DNA of 46,583 nucleotides from Rhizosphaericola sp047606825 (lineage in GTDB: Bacteria; Bacteroidota; Bacteroidia; Chitinophagales; Chitinophagaceae), in contig JASGDY010000074.1 in NCBI GenBank assembly GCA_047606825.1, forward strand, positions 1 through 46,583, in the 5' to 3' direction. How positions within the stretch are numbered: the first letter of the stretch is position 1; each line of letters starts with the position of its first letter. Positions 32,807 through 41,478 of the stretch are shown piece by piece. The position numbers were made by a program, and so were the translations under genes. The notes under the pieces were generated by a model that was not told the origin of the DNA, did no database searches, and saw nothing but the letters and a program-made list of their open reading frames with translations.

Positions 32807-34081
32807 ATGGCGGATATTTTTGACAACCTCATTAAGAACTACGGTCCGATTGGACGTTACAGAAACAGGGCGCACGGTTATTTTGCCTTTCCAAAACTGG
32901 AAGGAGAAATCGGGCCACACATGCACTTTCGCGGCAAGGAGATGATTGTGTGGAGTCTCAACAACTATCTCGGCCTCGCCAACCATCCCGAAATCAGGCA
33001 AGTCGACAGCGATGCGGCCACCGAATGGGGTTTCGCGACACCTATGGGTTCGCGCATGATGAGCGGCAACACCGATTACCATGAAAGACTCGAGCGTGAA
33101 CTCTCCCTTTTCGAGGACAAGGAAGACACGATTCTGTTCAATTATGGCTACCAAGGCATGGTCAGCATGATCGACACCCTGTTGAGCCGCCATGATGTGG
33201 CGATCTACGACGCGGAATGCCACGCCTGCATCATCGACGGGTTGCGTCTCGTCCCCGGAAAAAGGTACGCCTACAAACACAACAATATAGAAGACCTCGC
33301 CAAACAACTGGAACGTGCGCAGCACCTCTTGGGTAAAGATGCGCAAGGTGGTATTTTGGTGATTTCCGAAGGTGTTTTTGGCATGGCAGGCGACCAGGGG
33401 AAAATCAAGGAAATCGTCGAACTGAAGAAAAAATATAATTTCCGCCTGCTGGTGGACGATGCACACGGCTTTGGAACTTTGGGCAAGACAGGTGCTGGCG
33501 TCGGCGAAGAGCAGGATTGCCAGGACGGTATAGACATCTATTTTTCCACTTTTGCCAAGTCGATGGCTTCCATCGGTGGTTTTGCTTCCGGTCCGAAAAT
33601 CATCATCGACTATATCCGTTACAATGTGCGTTCGCAGATCTACGCGAAAAGTATGCCCATGCCACTGGTCATCGGCAACCTCAAACGCCTTGAAATGTTG
33701 CAGACGCATCCCGAAATCAAGGAAAAACTCTGGCACAATGCGCTTTCCCTGCAAAAAGGACTGAAAGCACGTGGTTTTGACATTGGCACGACCAACTCTG
33801 TCGTGACGCCGATATTTATGAAAGGTGGTCTGGAGGAAGCCACGACGATGGTCGCCGACCTACGCGAAAACTATGGCATTTTCTGTTCCATCGTCGTCTA
33901 TCCGGTCATTCCAAAAGGGGAAATCATCTTCCGTGTCATCCCGACGGCGGCACACAGTGCGGCAGACATCGAACAGACTTTGGATGCCTTCAGCACCACC
34001 AAAACCAAGTTGGACAACGGCGAATACAAAGCCGAGCTGATTCCAGACATGGCGGAGAAAGTGGAAAAGGTGTTGTCGTAG
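32807..34081 (+). CDS. Alpha-oxoamine synthase (serine palmitoyltransferase / cysteate acyltransferase-like)
   Basis: PLP enzyme that condenses an amino acid with an acyl thioester and releases CO2. The 424-residue protein has H139 stacking on PLP (DAECHACIIDG), VDDAHGFGTLGKTGAG at 216-231 and the PLP lysine K251 in FSTFAKSMASIGGF. That lysine motif resembles serine palmitoyltransferase (TFSKSxAxIGGF) more than biotin or threonine-pathway enzymes (GTLGKA). No biotin genes are near. It could make sphinganine (serine) or capnine/sulfonolipid bases (cysteate), both known in Bacteroidota. The gene is bracketed by inverted copies of a MITE-like element. Confidence 0.78.
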   Translation: MADIFDNLIKNYGPIGRYRNRAHGYFAFPKLEGEIGPHMHFRGKEMIVWSLNNYLGLANHPEIRQVDSDAATEWGFATPMGSRMMSGNTDYHERLERELSLFEDKEDTILFNYGYQGMVSMIDTLLSRHDVAIYDAECHACIIDGLRLVPGKRYAYKHNNIEDLAKQLERAQHLLGKDAQGGILVISEGVFGMAGDQGKIKEIVELKKKYNFRLLVDDAHGFGTLGKTGAGVGEEQDCQDGIDIYFSTFAKSMASIGGFASGPKIIIDYIRYNVRSQIYAKSMPMPLVIGNLKRLEMLQTHPEIKEKLWHNALSLQKGLKARGFDIGTTNSVVTPIFMKGGLEEATTMVADLRENYGIFCSIVVYPVIPKGEIIFRVIPTAAHSAADIEQTLDAFSTTKTKLDNGEYKAELIPDMAEKVEKVLS

Positions 34082-34122
34082 GAACAAAGTCTGAAAGATT
34101 TAACTTTGCCTTATGTCCAAGG

Positions 34123-34263
34123 TTAGAAGCTGTTTGAGTTATTTATTTTCTTCTCCGCACAGTCTCCCGCTGCGGCGGGGACTGTGCGGGAAGGAATACA
34201 CGTTTTTATGTCTTGTAAGCATATAAAACCTTACCGAAAAACTTAACTCAAACAGTCTCTTAG
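34123..34263 (-). mobile_element. MITE-like element, copy B (inverted)
   Basis: 141 bp, reverse complement of copy A with a few changes; the outer ends (TAGAAGCTGTTTGAGTTA and TAACTCAAACAGTCTCTTA) and the GC-rich central hairpin are conserved. It lies 42 bp after the stop of the synthase gene, inside a 315-bp noncoding gap; 34264-34396 shows nothing else I can name. Confidence 0.75.
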
Positions 34264-34396
34264 TCTACGTAAGGAATAAAAATGTGGAATGCAATAGATA
34301 TGCAAATAAACAATGAACACCTTTGCCCATCACGTTTTGTGCAGTGGCGGAAAACTGTTCAATTTTATTTTAAGTTTCAATAAATTTTTTACCTCA

Positions 34397-35272
34397 TTGT
34401 CAACATTTAAAAACTATGTTTCGCTCGTAAAATTTTCGCATACGATATTTGCGATGCCATTTGCGATGCTGGGATTCTTTCTTGGTTTGCAGTCAGTGGA
34501 CCGACCGGCTTACACGATTGGAGAAATTGTAATCAAACTATTGCTGGTATTGGTCTGCATGGTTTCTGCACGTAGCGCGGCGATGGCCTTCAACCGCTAT
34601 CTGGACCGTGACATCGATGCCAAAAACCCACGTACAAAAGTCCGCGAGATCCCTGCTGGAATTATCAGACCGTCCAATGCGTTGACGTTTGTCATTATTA
34701 ATTGTGCGATTTTTGTCGTGTCGACTTTTTTAATCAATCGCATTTGTTTTTTCCTGTCGCCGATTGCGTTGTTTGTTATTTTGTTTTATAGTTATACCAA
34801 AAGGTTTACGCCGCTTTGCCATCTCGTATTGGGTTTGGGATTGTCACTTGCCCCAATAGGCGCATACCTGGCGGTGACGGGTGTTTTTAATATCATTCCG
34901 GTATTGTTTGCCTTGTCCGTTATCTGTTGGACTGGTGGTTTTGACATTATCTATGCGATGCAGGACATTGATTTTGACCAGTCGCAGCAACTGTATTCTA
35001 TCCCGAGCCGATTGGGCAGGAAAAACGCACTTGCCGTATCGACATTGCTGCACGTGCTGAGTACATTTTTTGTCGTGTATGCCGGATTTATTGGGCATTT
35101 CCATTGGTTGTATTGGGTCGGAATCGTGGTGTTTGTCGGCATGTTGGTCTATCAGCATTCCATTGTCTCGCCCAACGATCTAAGCCGTGTCAATATTGCT
35201 TTTATGACCGCCAACGGTATTGCAAGCGTGGTCTTTGGGATATTGGCGATTGCCGATTTGTTTGTTCGATAA
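34397..35272 (+). CDS. UbiA-family prenyltransferase
   Basis: Membrane enzyme attaching a polyprenyl chain to an aromatic ring, probably for menaquinone. I start at the TTG at 34397 (reading STFKNYVSLVKFSHTIFAMP), giving 291 residues, the normal length; an ATG at 34313 would add 28 residues unlike the family. The two aspartate-rich motifs are NRYLDRDIDAKNPRT and the later DIIYAMQDIDFDQ, which bind the Mg-diphosphate. About eight or nine helices. Because Bacteroidota make menaquinone, MqnP (futalosine route) or MenA are likely relatives; the sequence alone does not decide. ruvX follows 90 bp later. Confidence 0.88.
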   Translation: MSTFKNYVSLVKFSHTIFAMPFAMLGFFLGLQSVDRPAYTIGEIVIKLLLVLVCMVSARSAAMAFNRYLDRDIDAKNPRTKVREIPAGIIRPSNALTFVIINCAIFVVSTFLINRICFFLSPIALFVILFYSYTKRFTPLCHLVLGLGLSLAPIGAYLAVTGVFNIIPVLFALSVICWTGGFDIIYAMQDIDFDQSQQLYSIPSRLGRKNALAVSTLLHVLSTFFVVYAGFIGHFHWLYWVGIVVFVGMLVYQHSIVSPNDLSRVNIAFMTANGIASVVFGILAIADLFVR

Positions 35273-35362
35273 GATAGCGATTAGCTCTTGCAAAAATTAT
35301 TTATAGTATTAAAAAAACAAAAAAGCTAATGGCCAATAGCCAACAGCTCCACAATTAAAAAA

Positions 35363-35773
35363 ATGGGTCGCATTCTCTGCATAGATTACGGTGGCAAAAG
35401 GACGGGGCTGGCGGTCACGGACCCTTTGCAGATTATTGCCAGTGCACTGACGACCGTGGAAACGAAAACACTCTTTCCTTTTTTAAAAGATTATTTCGCA
35501 AAACAGCAAGTGGACAAAGTCATCATCGGCGAACCCGTGAACTGGGACGAATCGGACACGCACGCTACGCCACTTGTCCGTAAGTTTATCGAACGTTTCA
35601 AGAAGGATTTCCCCGAAATGCCCATCGAAGGTGTCGATGAACGCTTCACTTCCAAAATGGCCGTCCGAGCAATGGTAGACATGGGCATGAAGAAAAAAGA
35701 CCGCCGCGTCAAAGGCAATATCGACCAGATTGCCGCGACGATCATGCTGCAGGAATATTTAGGGCAAGGTTAG
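35363..35773 (+). CDS. ruvX: Holliday junction resolvase-like protein RuvX/YqgF
   Basis: RNase H-fold nuclease family that processes the 5' end of pre-16S rRNA and may resolve Holliday junctions. The 136-residue protein has the first catalytic Asp in ILCIDYGGKRTGLAVTDP (residues 4-21), the acidic VIIGEPVNWDE block, and DERFTSKMA. The C-terminal GNIDQIAATIMLQEYL is typical. It is downstream of the UbiA gene on the same strand and probably co-transcribed. Confidence 0.93.
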   Translation: MGRILCIDYGGKRTGLAVTDPLQIIASALTTVETKTLFPFLKDYFAKQQVDKVIIGEPVNWDESDTHATPLVRKFIERFKKDFPEMPIEGVDERFTSKMAVRAMVDMGMKKKDRRVKGNIDQIAATIMLQEYLGQG

Positions 35774-35812
35774 AGGCAAGAATACAATTAATTGATTATC
35801 AACCACTTTTGC

Positions 35813-36832
35813 TTATCTTACCTGTGGAGCGACCTTGTCGCCAATCAACTCAATCATTTTCATCAAGTCTTCGTGCGGCGCACCGCCTGCATCTATATGT
35901 GTCAGAAAACGCGTCAGACCAAACATTTCTTTTGCGTATAGTATTTTGTCCGCAATCTCATTGGGGTCTCCGGTAAATATAGCACCGTCTTTGGTCGAAC
36001 CGAAATGGAACTGCCCTTCGGAATAAGGTCGCCAACCACGGTCACGCCCGATACGATCCATCTGTGCGGCATAGTAAGGGTAAAAAATTTCCTCAATATC
36101 CTTGCCTGTCGCCGTTACGAAAGTGTGTGAATGGACGGCAATCTGCATCTTTTCAGGGTCGTGTCCCGCAGCGATGTATGTGTCTTTGTATAACTGAACC
36201 AGTTGCTTGAACTGTGACAAACTACCGCCGATAATCGCCACAACCAACGGCAAACCCAGCGTTGCCGCCCTCTTGACCGAAGCGGGCGTCCCTCCTACCG
36301 CAATCCACAAGTCCATACGATTGTGGACAGGGTGCGGGAATACTTCCTGGTTGTACAACGATGCACGGTATTTCCCTTTCCACGTCAAAGGCTTGTTCTC
36401 ATTGAGTCGAAGCATCAAATCCAGCTTTTCGGAAAACAGTCCGTCGTAATCTTCCAGACCATACCCAAACAACGGAAACGATTCGATAAAACTGCCACGT
36501 CCCAACGTAATCTCCGCCCGTCCATTGGAAATCAAATCCACGGTCGAAAAATCCTGGTACAACTTCACGGGATCGGTCGAGCTCAATACTGACACGCCGC
36601 TGCTCAGCTTGATGTTTTGGGTCGTGGAAGCCGCCGCAGCCAACACGATTTCGGGACTGGCAACTGCATAGTCGGGGCGATGATGTTCGCCAATACTCAC
36701 CACGTCCAGACCCACCTGGTCTGCCAGTTGTATCTGTTGCAACAGTTCGTTCAAGCGTTTCTGGGCAGTCATGCGCTCACCAGTCTTGAGGTTGTCCGCC
36801 ATGTCTCCAAACATTCCGATACCTATTTCCAT
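35813..36832 (-). CDS. LLM-class flavin-dependent oxidoreductase
   Basis: Luciferase-like monooxygenase fold, FMN-dependent. I start at the ATG at 36832 (MEIGIGMFGDMADN), giving 339 residues; an upstream ATG at 36910 would lie before the promoter box at 36859-36866. Typical blocks are VVSIGEHHRPDYAVASPEIVLAA, the LSSGVSVLSSTDPVKLYQDF strand and ISNGRAEITLGRGS. The promoter overlaps a perfect palindrome, so expression may be controlled. It is close to proteins of the CE1758-type or alkanal monooxygenase-like branch, but the substrate is unknown. Confidence 0.86.
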   Translation of the reverse strand: MEIGIGMFGDMADNLKTGERMTAQKRLNELLQQIQLADQVGLDVVSIGEHHRPDYAVASPEIVLAAAASTTQNIKLSSGVSVLSSTDPVKLYQDFSTVDLISNGRAEITLGRGSFIESFPLFGYGLEDYDGLFSEKLDLMLRLNENKPLTWKGKYRASLYNQEVFPHPVHNRMDLWIAVGGTPASVKRAATLGLPLVVAIIGGSLSQFKQLVQLYKDTYIAAGHDPEKMQIAVHSHTFVTATGKDIEEIFYPYYAAQMDRIGRDRGWRPYSEGQFHFGSTKDGAIFTGDPNEIADKILYAKEMFGLTRFLTHIDAGGAPHEDLMKMIELIGDKVAPQVR

Positions 36833-36858
36833 ATTGCTGTTCCCCTTTTTTGGAATGC

Positions 36859-36888
36859 AAAGATAATAAATATTTGTTGTAACAAATG
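36859..36888 (-). promoter_or_regulatory. Promoter with overlapping palindrome, LLM oxidoreductase gene
   Basis: On the minus strand TTTG (36884-36887), a 17-bp spacer and TATCTTTG (36859-36866) match the Bacteroidota -33/-7 pattern. The -33 overlaps a palindrome ATTTGTTGTAACAAAT (7+2+7, 36873-36888), a possible repressor site. Confidence 0.6.
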
Positions 36889-36927
36889 TTAAGGCACAAG
36901 GAAAATCCAATCGAAAGGAAACGGCTG

Positions 36928-37035
36928 ATGTATGTTTTATTTGGGGGAAGCAGACGATTCGATCATGGTCATTATATCCCGGAAGGACAATCGCGAGAGA
37001 TTCTGGCTATTATTGACAGGTTTTTAGTGAAGTAG
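36928..37035 (+). pseudogene. Remnant of an alpha/beta-hydrolase C-terminus
   Basis: A 35-codon open frame on the plus strand reads from MYVLFGGSRRFDHGHYIPEG to a stop after IIDRFLVK. DHGHYIPEGQSREILAII looks like the end of an alpha/beta-hydrolase, where a Gly-His supplies the catalytic histidine and the last helix closes the fold. No upstream part of such a gene remains: the LLM promoter lies directly before it. I read it as a gene fragment left by deletion or insertion. A short functional peptide is the less likely alternative. Confidence 0.45.
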
Positions 37036-37036
37036 T

Positions 37037-37080
37037 GGTTTAGACTTTTTATTTTTAGGGGGAAAATAAAAAGTCTAACC
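37037..37080. terminator. Terminator hairpin
   Basis: Stem of about 18 bp with one bulge (37037-37055 with 37063-37080), AT-rich arms TTTAGACTTTTTATTTT / AAAATAAAAAGTCTAA. It can end the hydrolase remnant's strand and the MBL hydrolase on the other. Confidence 0.8.
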
Positions 37081-37116
37081 AAGTTCAATATAATATTCAT
37101 CTTTTTTATTTCACCA

Positions 37117-37770
37117 TTATGCGTTTTCGGTAGGCCGTAAAAACGGATTGGCATCTTTTTCATGTCCAATGGTCGTATATGCACCATGTCCGGGATAGAC
37201 TACCGTATGGTCTGGAAGTGTAAAGAGTTTGTCGTTGATGTGGGCAACAAGCGTTGCGTGGTCTCCAAACGGCAAGTCGGTTCGTCCGATGCCTTCCTTG
37301 AAAAGCGTGTCGCCCGCAATGACAAAATCCTGGGCCGCCGAGTAGAACGCAATGCTGCCGGGACTGTGCCCTGGCACAAACAGGATTGCTAAGCTGTGCT
37401 CTCCGACCGTAATCGTATCAGTTTCCGTCACGTAGCGCACCGCTCCTTTATAGTCGTCAAAATCCAACCCGTACTTGGCTCCCGCGCTTCTGGCATTGTC
37501 CAATATGACCTGTTCGTCGGCATGTAGGTAAGGGATCAGGCCATATTGCTCGTTGATCCATTTCAGTCCAAATACATGGTCTAGGTGTGCATGTGTCAGC
37601 AATACCTGGGTAGGCAGTAGGTTTTCTTTTTCGATGAACGCCTTCAGCTGTGCCTTTTCCTCTCCGAAAAACATTCCCGGGTCTATGACGGTCACATTGT
37701 TGTTTTCATCTACCAGCAGGTAGGTATTTTCCTGAAAAGGGCCGAACGTAAATGAATATAGTCTGAGCAT
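37117..37770 (-). CDS. MBL-fold hydrolase, glyoxalase II-like
   Basis: The 217-residue cytosolic protein has the metal site THAHLDHVFG (about 79-88), the VIDPG strand near the N-terminus, VPGHSPGSIAFY and AGDTLF with the bridging Asp, and YPGHG near the end. This is the short YcbL-like type, lacking the C-terminal helical domain of full GloB enzymes. Likely hydrolysis of thioesters or related compounds; substrate unknown. It is monocistronic, with a terminator downstream. Confidence 0.9.
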   Translation of the reverse strand: MLRLYSFTFGPFQENTYLLVDENNNVTVIDPGMFFGEEKAQLKAFIEKENLLPTQVLLTHAHLDHVFGLKWINEQYGLIPYLHADEQVILDNARSAGAKYGLDFDDYKGAVRYVTETDTITVGEHSLAILFVPGHSPGSIAFYSAAQDFVIAGDTLFKEGIGRTDLPFGDHATLVAHINDKLFTLPDHTVVYPGHGAYTTIGHEKDANPFLRPTENA

Positions 37771-37907
37771 GGAATAAAAATAGGGAAAAATTAATCACTG
37801 GAAGAGGAAGTTGAAAATGGCCGGGAAACCGTGCCTCTCCTGCGAGAGCAATAAGGTTTAACAAGGCGGCTCGATTGCACATTTTTATTGCGGTGAAGCT
37901 TATGATT

Positions 37908-38693
37908 TCACTTTTCTACTTTCAACGCGCCACTCTGTATAAGCTCTATTTCCCCGAACGAAAAACGTTCCTCCACGCCATCGAGCGACACATGAAGTCT
38001 GCCGTCGCTGTCCGCAGCAAGGATTTGACATTGGAATGTTTCCCCATTTTGCCTTTTGTAGGTGGCGTTTTCACCTTTTTTGAAAAGTAGGCGGTTGTAG
38101 TCTTGGAGGAGCGGTTCCAGACCATGTTGGCGTAGTTGCTGCCAGCGGATTTCCAGTTTGGCACAGAGTTCTTTTGCCAATAGCGCTGTACTTGTTCTTT
38201 TTCCGGTATATTGGTAGAGTGAGATAGCCTTACGGTTCAGGGCTTCGCTGGCAAACGACTGCTGGTTGACATTAATGCCGATACCTACGACGGTCCACTG
38301 CCATTTTTGACCTTTGATGACAGTCTCGGTCAATATACCGACTGCCTTTTTGTCACCAATATAGATATCGTTGGGCCATTTGATTTTTAGGTTTTGCTTT
38401 CCGATCGGCTGTAAAAGATCATAGGCTGCCAAGGCTGCGAGCATGACGACGGCAAACTGTTCCGCCAATGACAGGAAAGACGTGTCCAGAAGTATTGACA
38501 GTGCAAGGTTTTCGCCGGGTTGTGCTGTCCAGGTGTGTCCGCGCTGGCCGCGTCCGGCCGTCTGGTTGTCGGTATACCATGCCGTTCCGTGCGTTGCCGT
38601 ACCTTGTCTGGCGGCAGCCATGGCATAGTTGTTGGTACTGTCTGCTTCTTTGAGCGTAATAAAAGATTGTCCTATTATATGGGATGTAGGCAA
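37908..38693 (-). CDS. birA: Biotin--[acetyl-CoA-carboxylase] ligase
   Basis: Attaches biotin to carboxylase subunits by way of biotinyl-AMP. From the TTG at 38693 the protein has 261 residues; an earlier TTG at 38738 would add 15 hydrophobic residues and overlap the rsfS promoter region. The ligase domain shows EADSTNNYA, the biotin/ATP loop AGRGQRGHTW and KWPNDIYIGDKKAVGILTE. There is no N-terminal DNA-binding domain, so it is not a repressor. It is divergent from rsfS, an arrangement I recall as common in Bacteroidota. Confidence 0.92.
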   Translation of the reverse strand: MPTSHIIGQSFITLKEADSTNNYAMAAARQGTATHGTAWYTDNQTAGRGQRGHTWTAQPGENLALSILLDTSFLSLAEQFAVVMLAALAAYDLLQPIGKQNLKIKWPNDIYIGDKKAVGILTETVIKGQKWQWTVVGIGINVNQQSFASEALNRKAISLYQYTGKRTSTALLAKELCAKLEIRWQQLRQHGLEPLLQDYNRLLFKKGENATYKRQNGETFQCQILAADSDGRLHVSLDGVEERFSFGEIELIQSGALKVEK

Positions 38694-38702
38694 AAGAATT
38701 AG

Positions 38703-38710
38703 TATTTTTG
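38703..38710 (+). promoter_or_regulatory. Promoter -7 box, TATTTTTG, towards rsfS
   Basis: TAnnTTTG match in the birA-rsfS divergent gap, 99 bp before the rsfS start. AT-rich context makes a chance match possible. Confidence 0.35.
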
Positions 38711-38809
38711 ATGCGAATATAAGGACATTGGAGGACAAGATTTATTTCCTTTTTCAATAGTCCTAAGGAAGGAGTTCCATTTTTAACCGTAATTAAATCG
38801 ATAAATTTA

Positions 38810-39223
38810 TTGACAACAACAGCATTACTCAGAAAGGATAACGAAAAAGTCGTTAAACCAACCGCTATCAAACGGTTGGCAAAAAACGCTAAATTGTATA
38901 AGACCATCGTCAAGGCGATCGAGGACAAAAAAGGGGAAAACGTGCTTTCGTTGGACTTGAGAAAGATAGAGGCAGCAGCAGCCGATTTTTTCATTATCTG
39001 CGAGGCGACCAGCGGGCCACAGGTAAGGGCAATCTGCGAAAACGTAGAAGACGAAGTCAAGAAAAATTGCGATGAACTACCCTATCGACACGAAGGCCTC
39101 GAAAACCTCGAATGGGTCATCATCGACTATGTCAACGTTGTGGTGCATGTGATGCAGCCCGAAATCCGCAAATATTACGGTCTGGAAGAAATGTGGAGCG
39201 ACGGTGTCGTAGACCGTTTGTAG
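38810..39223 (+). CDS. rsfS: Ribosomal silencing factor RsfS
   Basis: Binds ribosomal protein uL14 and blocks joining of the subunits when nutrients are low. The 137-residue protein has the family's central block DLRKIEAAAADFFIICEATS, then VRAICENVEDEVK and LEWVIIDYVNVVVHVMQPEIR and YYGLEEMWSD near the end. An N-terminal extension of about 27 residues precedes the domain. The start is TTG at 38810; no ATG is available upstream. ftsH follows 93 bp later on the same strand, probably as an operon. Confidence 0.93.
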   Translation: MTTTALLRKDNEKVVKPTAIKRLAKNAKLYKTIVKAIEDKKGENVLSLDLRKIEAAAADFFIICEATSGPQVRAICENVEDEVKKNCDELPYRHEGLENLEWVIIDYVNVVVHVMQPEIRKYYGLEEMWSDGVVDRL

Positions 39224-39316
39224 CATTTCCAGCGATATTTGTTATTTAATCAAGGTGATGCGCTACCTTCGTTCATTCTTTAAAAGAAGTATTAGAAGAG
39301 ATACACAAAAAACGGT

Positions 39317-41386
39317 ATGGCACAAGATGACAAAAAACTGATTCCCAACTTTAGAGGTGACAATGGATCAGGCAACAAATTCAACAACAAATCTCCTAAG
39401 CTGAATATATATTGGATATATGTATTGATAGGCATTGTGATTATTGCGTACAGTTTGTTTGCAACCAAGCAACCCGATATGTCGACCATCTCCGTGCAGG
39501 AGTTTAAAAATTATCTGGTCGCCGGAGACGTCAAAAAGATCAGGGAAGTCAGCGACAAGAAGGAAGTACAGGTATATATCAACGATGACAGCCTCGGAAA
39601 ACCCGCGTTCAGGAATAATCCCCGGCTGCGAAACATCACGACGACCAATGGCGCACCGCTGTTTACGTTTCAGGTGACGGACTGGACGAGTTTTCGCAAC
39701 GATCTGCAACAGTTGTACAAAGAAAAAAATATACCGGAGGTAACGGAAATCGTCGACAACGACATATCATGGCTCAACAATCCTTATGTCAGTATCATCA
39801 CGACGGTGCTGATGTTTGGAGCGATTTGGTTCTTGCTGATGCGCAAGGTCAGCGGCGGCGGCCCCGGCGGTCCGGGCGGTGGTATTTTCAGTATTGGAAA
39901 ATCCAAGGCACAACTGTTTGAAAAAGGAACCAAGGTCAACATCACGTTCAAGGATGTGGCTGGATTGGACGAAGCCAAAGTGGAAGTGATGGAAATCGTC
40001 GATTTCCTCAAAAACCCTAAGAAATATACCGCATTGGGCGGCAAGATTCCCAAAGGTGCATTGCTCGTCGGACCTCCCGGCACAGGCAAAACCTTGTTGG
40101 CAAAAGCGATGGCAGGCGAGGCACAGGTGCCTTTCTTTAGTATGAGCGGTTCTGATTTCGTGGAGATGTTTGTCGGTGTCGGTGCGAGCCGTGTGCGCGA
40201 TTTGTTCAAGCAAGCGCGTGAAAAAGCACCTTGCGTCATCTTCATCGACGAAATCGATGCCATCGGACGTGCACGTGGCCGCAACGCCATGATGAGCAAC
40301 GACGAACGTGAAAACACGTTGAATCAGCTGCTCGTGGAAATGGACGGCTTCAGCGGCGAATCCGGCATTATCATCCTGGCGGCAACCAACCGTCCCGATG
40401 TATTGGATTCCGCATTGTTGCGCCCGGGGCGTTTTGACCGCCAGATTTCCATTGACAGACCCGATATCAAGGGACGGGAAGATATTTTCAAGGTGCATCT
40501 CAAACCTATCAAGACTTCACAGTCCTTGGATATATTCAAATTGGCAGAACAAACACCTGGTTTCGCCGGCGCGGACATCGCCAATATCTGCAACGAGGCC
40601 GCGTTGATTGCTGCCCGCAAAAACAAGGACGCGGTCGATATGGAGGATTTCCAGGATGCCATCGACAGGGTCATCGGCGGCCTGGAAAAAAAGAACAAAA
40701 TCATCTCCCCGGAGGAAAAGAAAATCATCGCCTACCATGAAGCGGGCCATGCGATATGCGGTTGGTTTTTGGAATATGCTTATCCATTGCTGAAAGTGAC
40801 CATCGTCCCGCGTGGTAGCGCGGCCCTGGGTTATGCGCAATACACGCCGAAAGAACAATATCTCTACAATACCGACCAGCTTAGAGACCAGATATGCATG
40901 ACCTTGGGTGGCCGTGCGGCAGAACAGATTTTCTTTGGAAAAATCTCCACAGGCGCATCCAATGACTTGCAACAAGTTACCAAAAGCGCCTACTCGATGA
41001 TCACCGTCTATGGCATGAACAGCAAAGTCGGCAATATCAGCTACTACGACCCGCAGCAGGACAATTCCTTTACCAAGCCGTACAGCGAGGAAACGGGTAA
41101 AATCATCGACGAGGAAGTACGCAACTTGATACGACAGACTTACGAAAGGACTTTGGCACTGTTGACTGAGCATAAAGCAGAAGTGGAAAAGCTCGCCCAT
41201 GCACTGCTGAAAAACGAAGTGCTGTTCAAGAGTGATGTGGAAGCCCTGATTGGGAAACGTCCTTTTGAAGAGAGAAAATCTTCTGAAATCGAAGTCGTGG
41301 AAGACGGACATCCACAGGACGGCGGACTTAGTGAAGGCGTGCCGCCCTATGACGGCGGTATCAATCCCCTGACCGTAGAGGCGTAA
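39317..41386 (+). CDS. ftsH: ATP-dependent zinc metalloprotease FtsH
   Basis: Membrane-bound hexameric protease that removes damaged membrane proteins and short-lived regulators. The 689-residue protein has two membrane helices (about 31-49 and 157-175) around a periplasmic domain, a Gly-rich linker (179-189), Walker A GPPGTGKT at 252-259, Walker B FIDEIDAIG (309-317), the second-region-of-homology arginines (LLRPGRFDRQ) and the zinc site HEAGH at 474-478. The C-terminal tail is acidic and proline/glycine-rich. A strong terminator follows at 41397. Confidence 0.98.
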   Translation: MAQDDKKLIPNFRGDNGSGNKFNNKSPKLNIYWIYVLIGIVIIAYSLFATKQPDMSTISVQEFKNYLVAGDVKKIREVSDKKEVQVYINDDSLGKPAFRNNPRLRNITTTNGAPLFTFQVTDWTSFRNDLQQLYKEKNIPEVTEIVDNDISWLNNPYVSIITTVLMFGAIWFLLMRKVSGGGPGGPGGGIFSIGKSKAQLFEKGTKVNITFKDVAGLDEAKVEVMEIVDFLKNPKKYTALGGKIPKGALLVGPPGTGKTLLAKAMAGEAQVPFFSMSGSDFVEMFVGVGASRVRDLFKQAREKAPCVIFIDEIDAIGRARGRNAMMSNDERENTLNQLLVEMDGFSGESGIIILAATNRPDVLDSALLRPGRFDRQISIDRPDIKGREDIFKVHLKPIKTSQSLDIFKLAEQTPGFAGADIANICNEAALIAARKNKDAVDMEDFQDAIDRVIGGLEKKNKIISPEEKKIIAYHEAGHAICGWFLEYAYPLLKVTIVPRGSAALGYAQYTPKEQYLYNTDQLRDQICMTLGGRAAEQIFFGKISTGASNDLQQVTKSAYSMITVYGMNSKVGNISYYDPQQDNSFTKPYSEETGKIIDEEVRNLIRQTYERTLALLTEHKAEVEKLAHALLKNEVLFKSDVEALIGKRPFEERKSSEIEVVEDGHPQDGGLSEGVPPYDGGINPLTVEA

Positions 41387-41396
41387 GACTTTCTTT

Positions 41397-41444
41397 TCTG
41401 TAAAACCCCGCTTTTCTTAATCGAGAGAAGCGGGGTTTTACAGA
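41397..41444 (+). terminator. Rho-independent terminator after ftsH
   Basis: Stem of 17 bp or more (TGTAAAACCCCGCTT with AAGCGGGGTTTTACA) just after the ftsH stop. Confidence 0.88.
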
Positions 41445-41478
41445 AAAAACGTAGAAATTCTACACGTATGTAGATGCG

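Noticed and set aside
32711..33754. Long minus-strand frame opposite the alpha-oxoamine synthase
   Set aside because: The plus-strand frame has all catalytic motifs; the minus-strand product has none.
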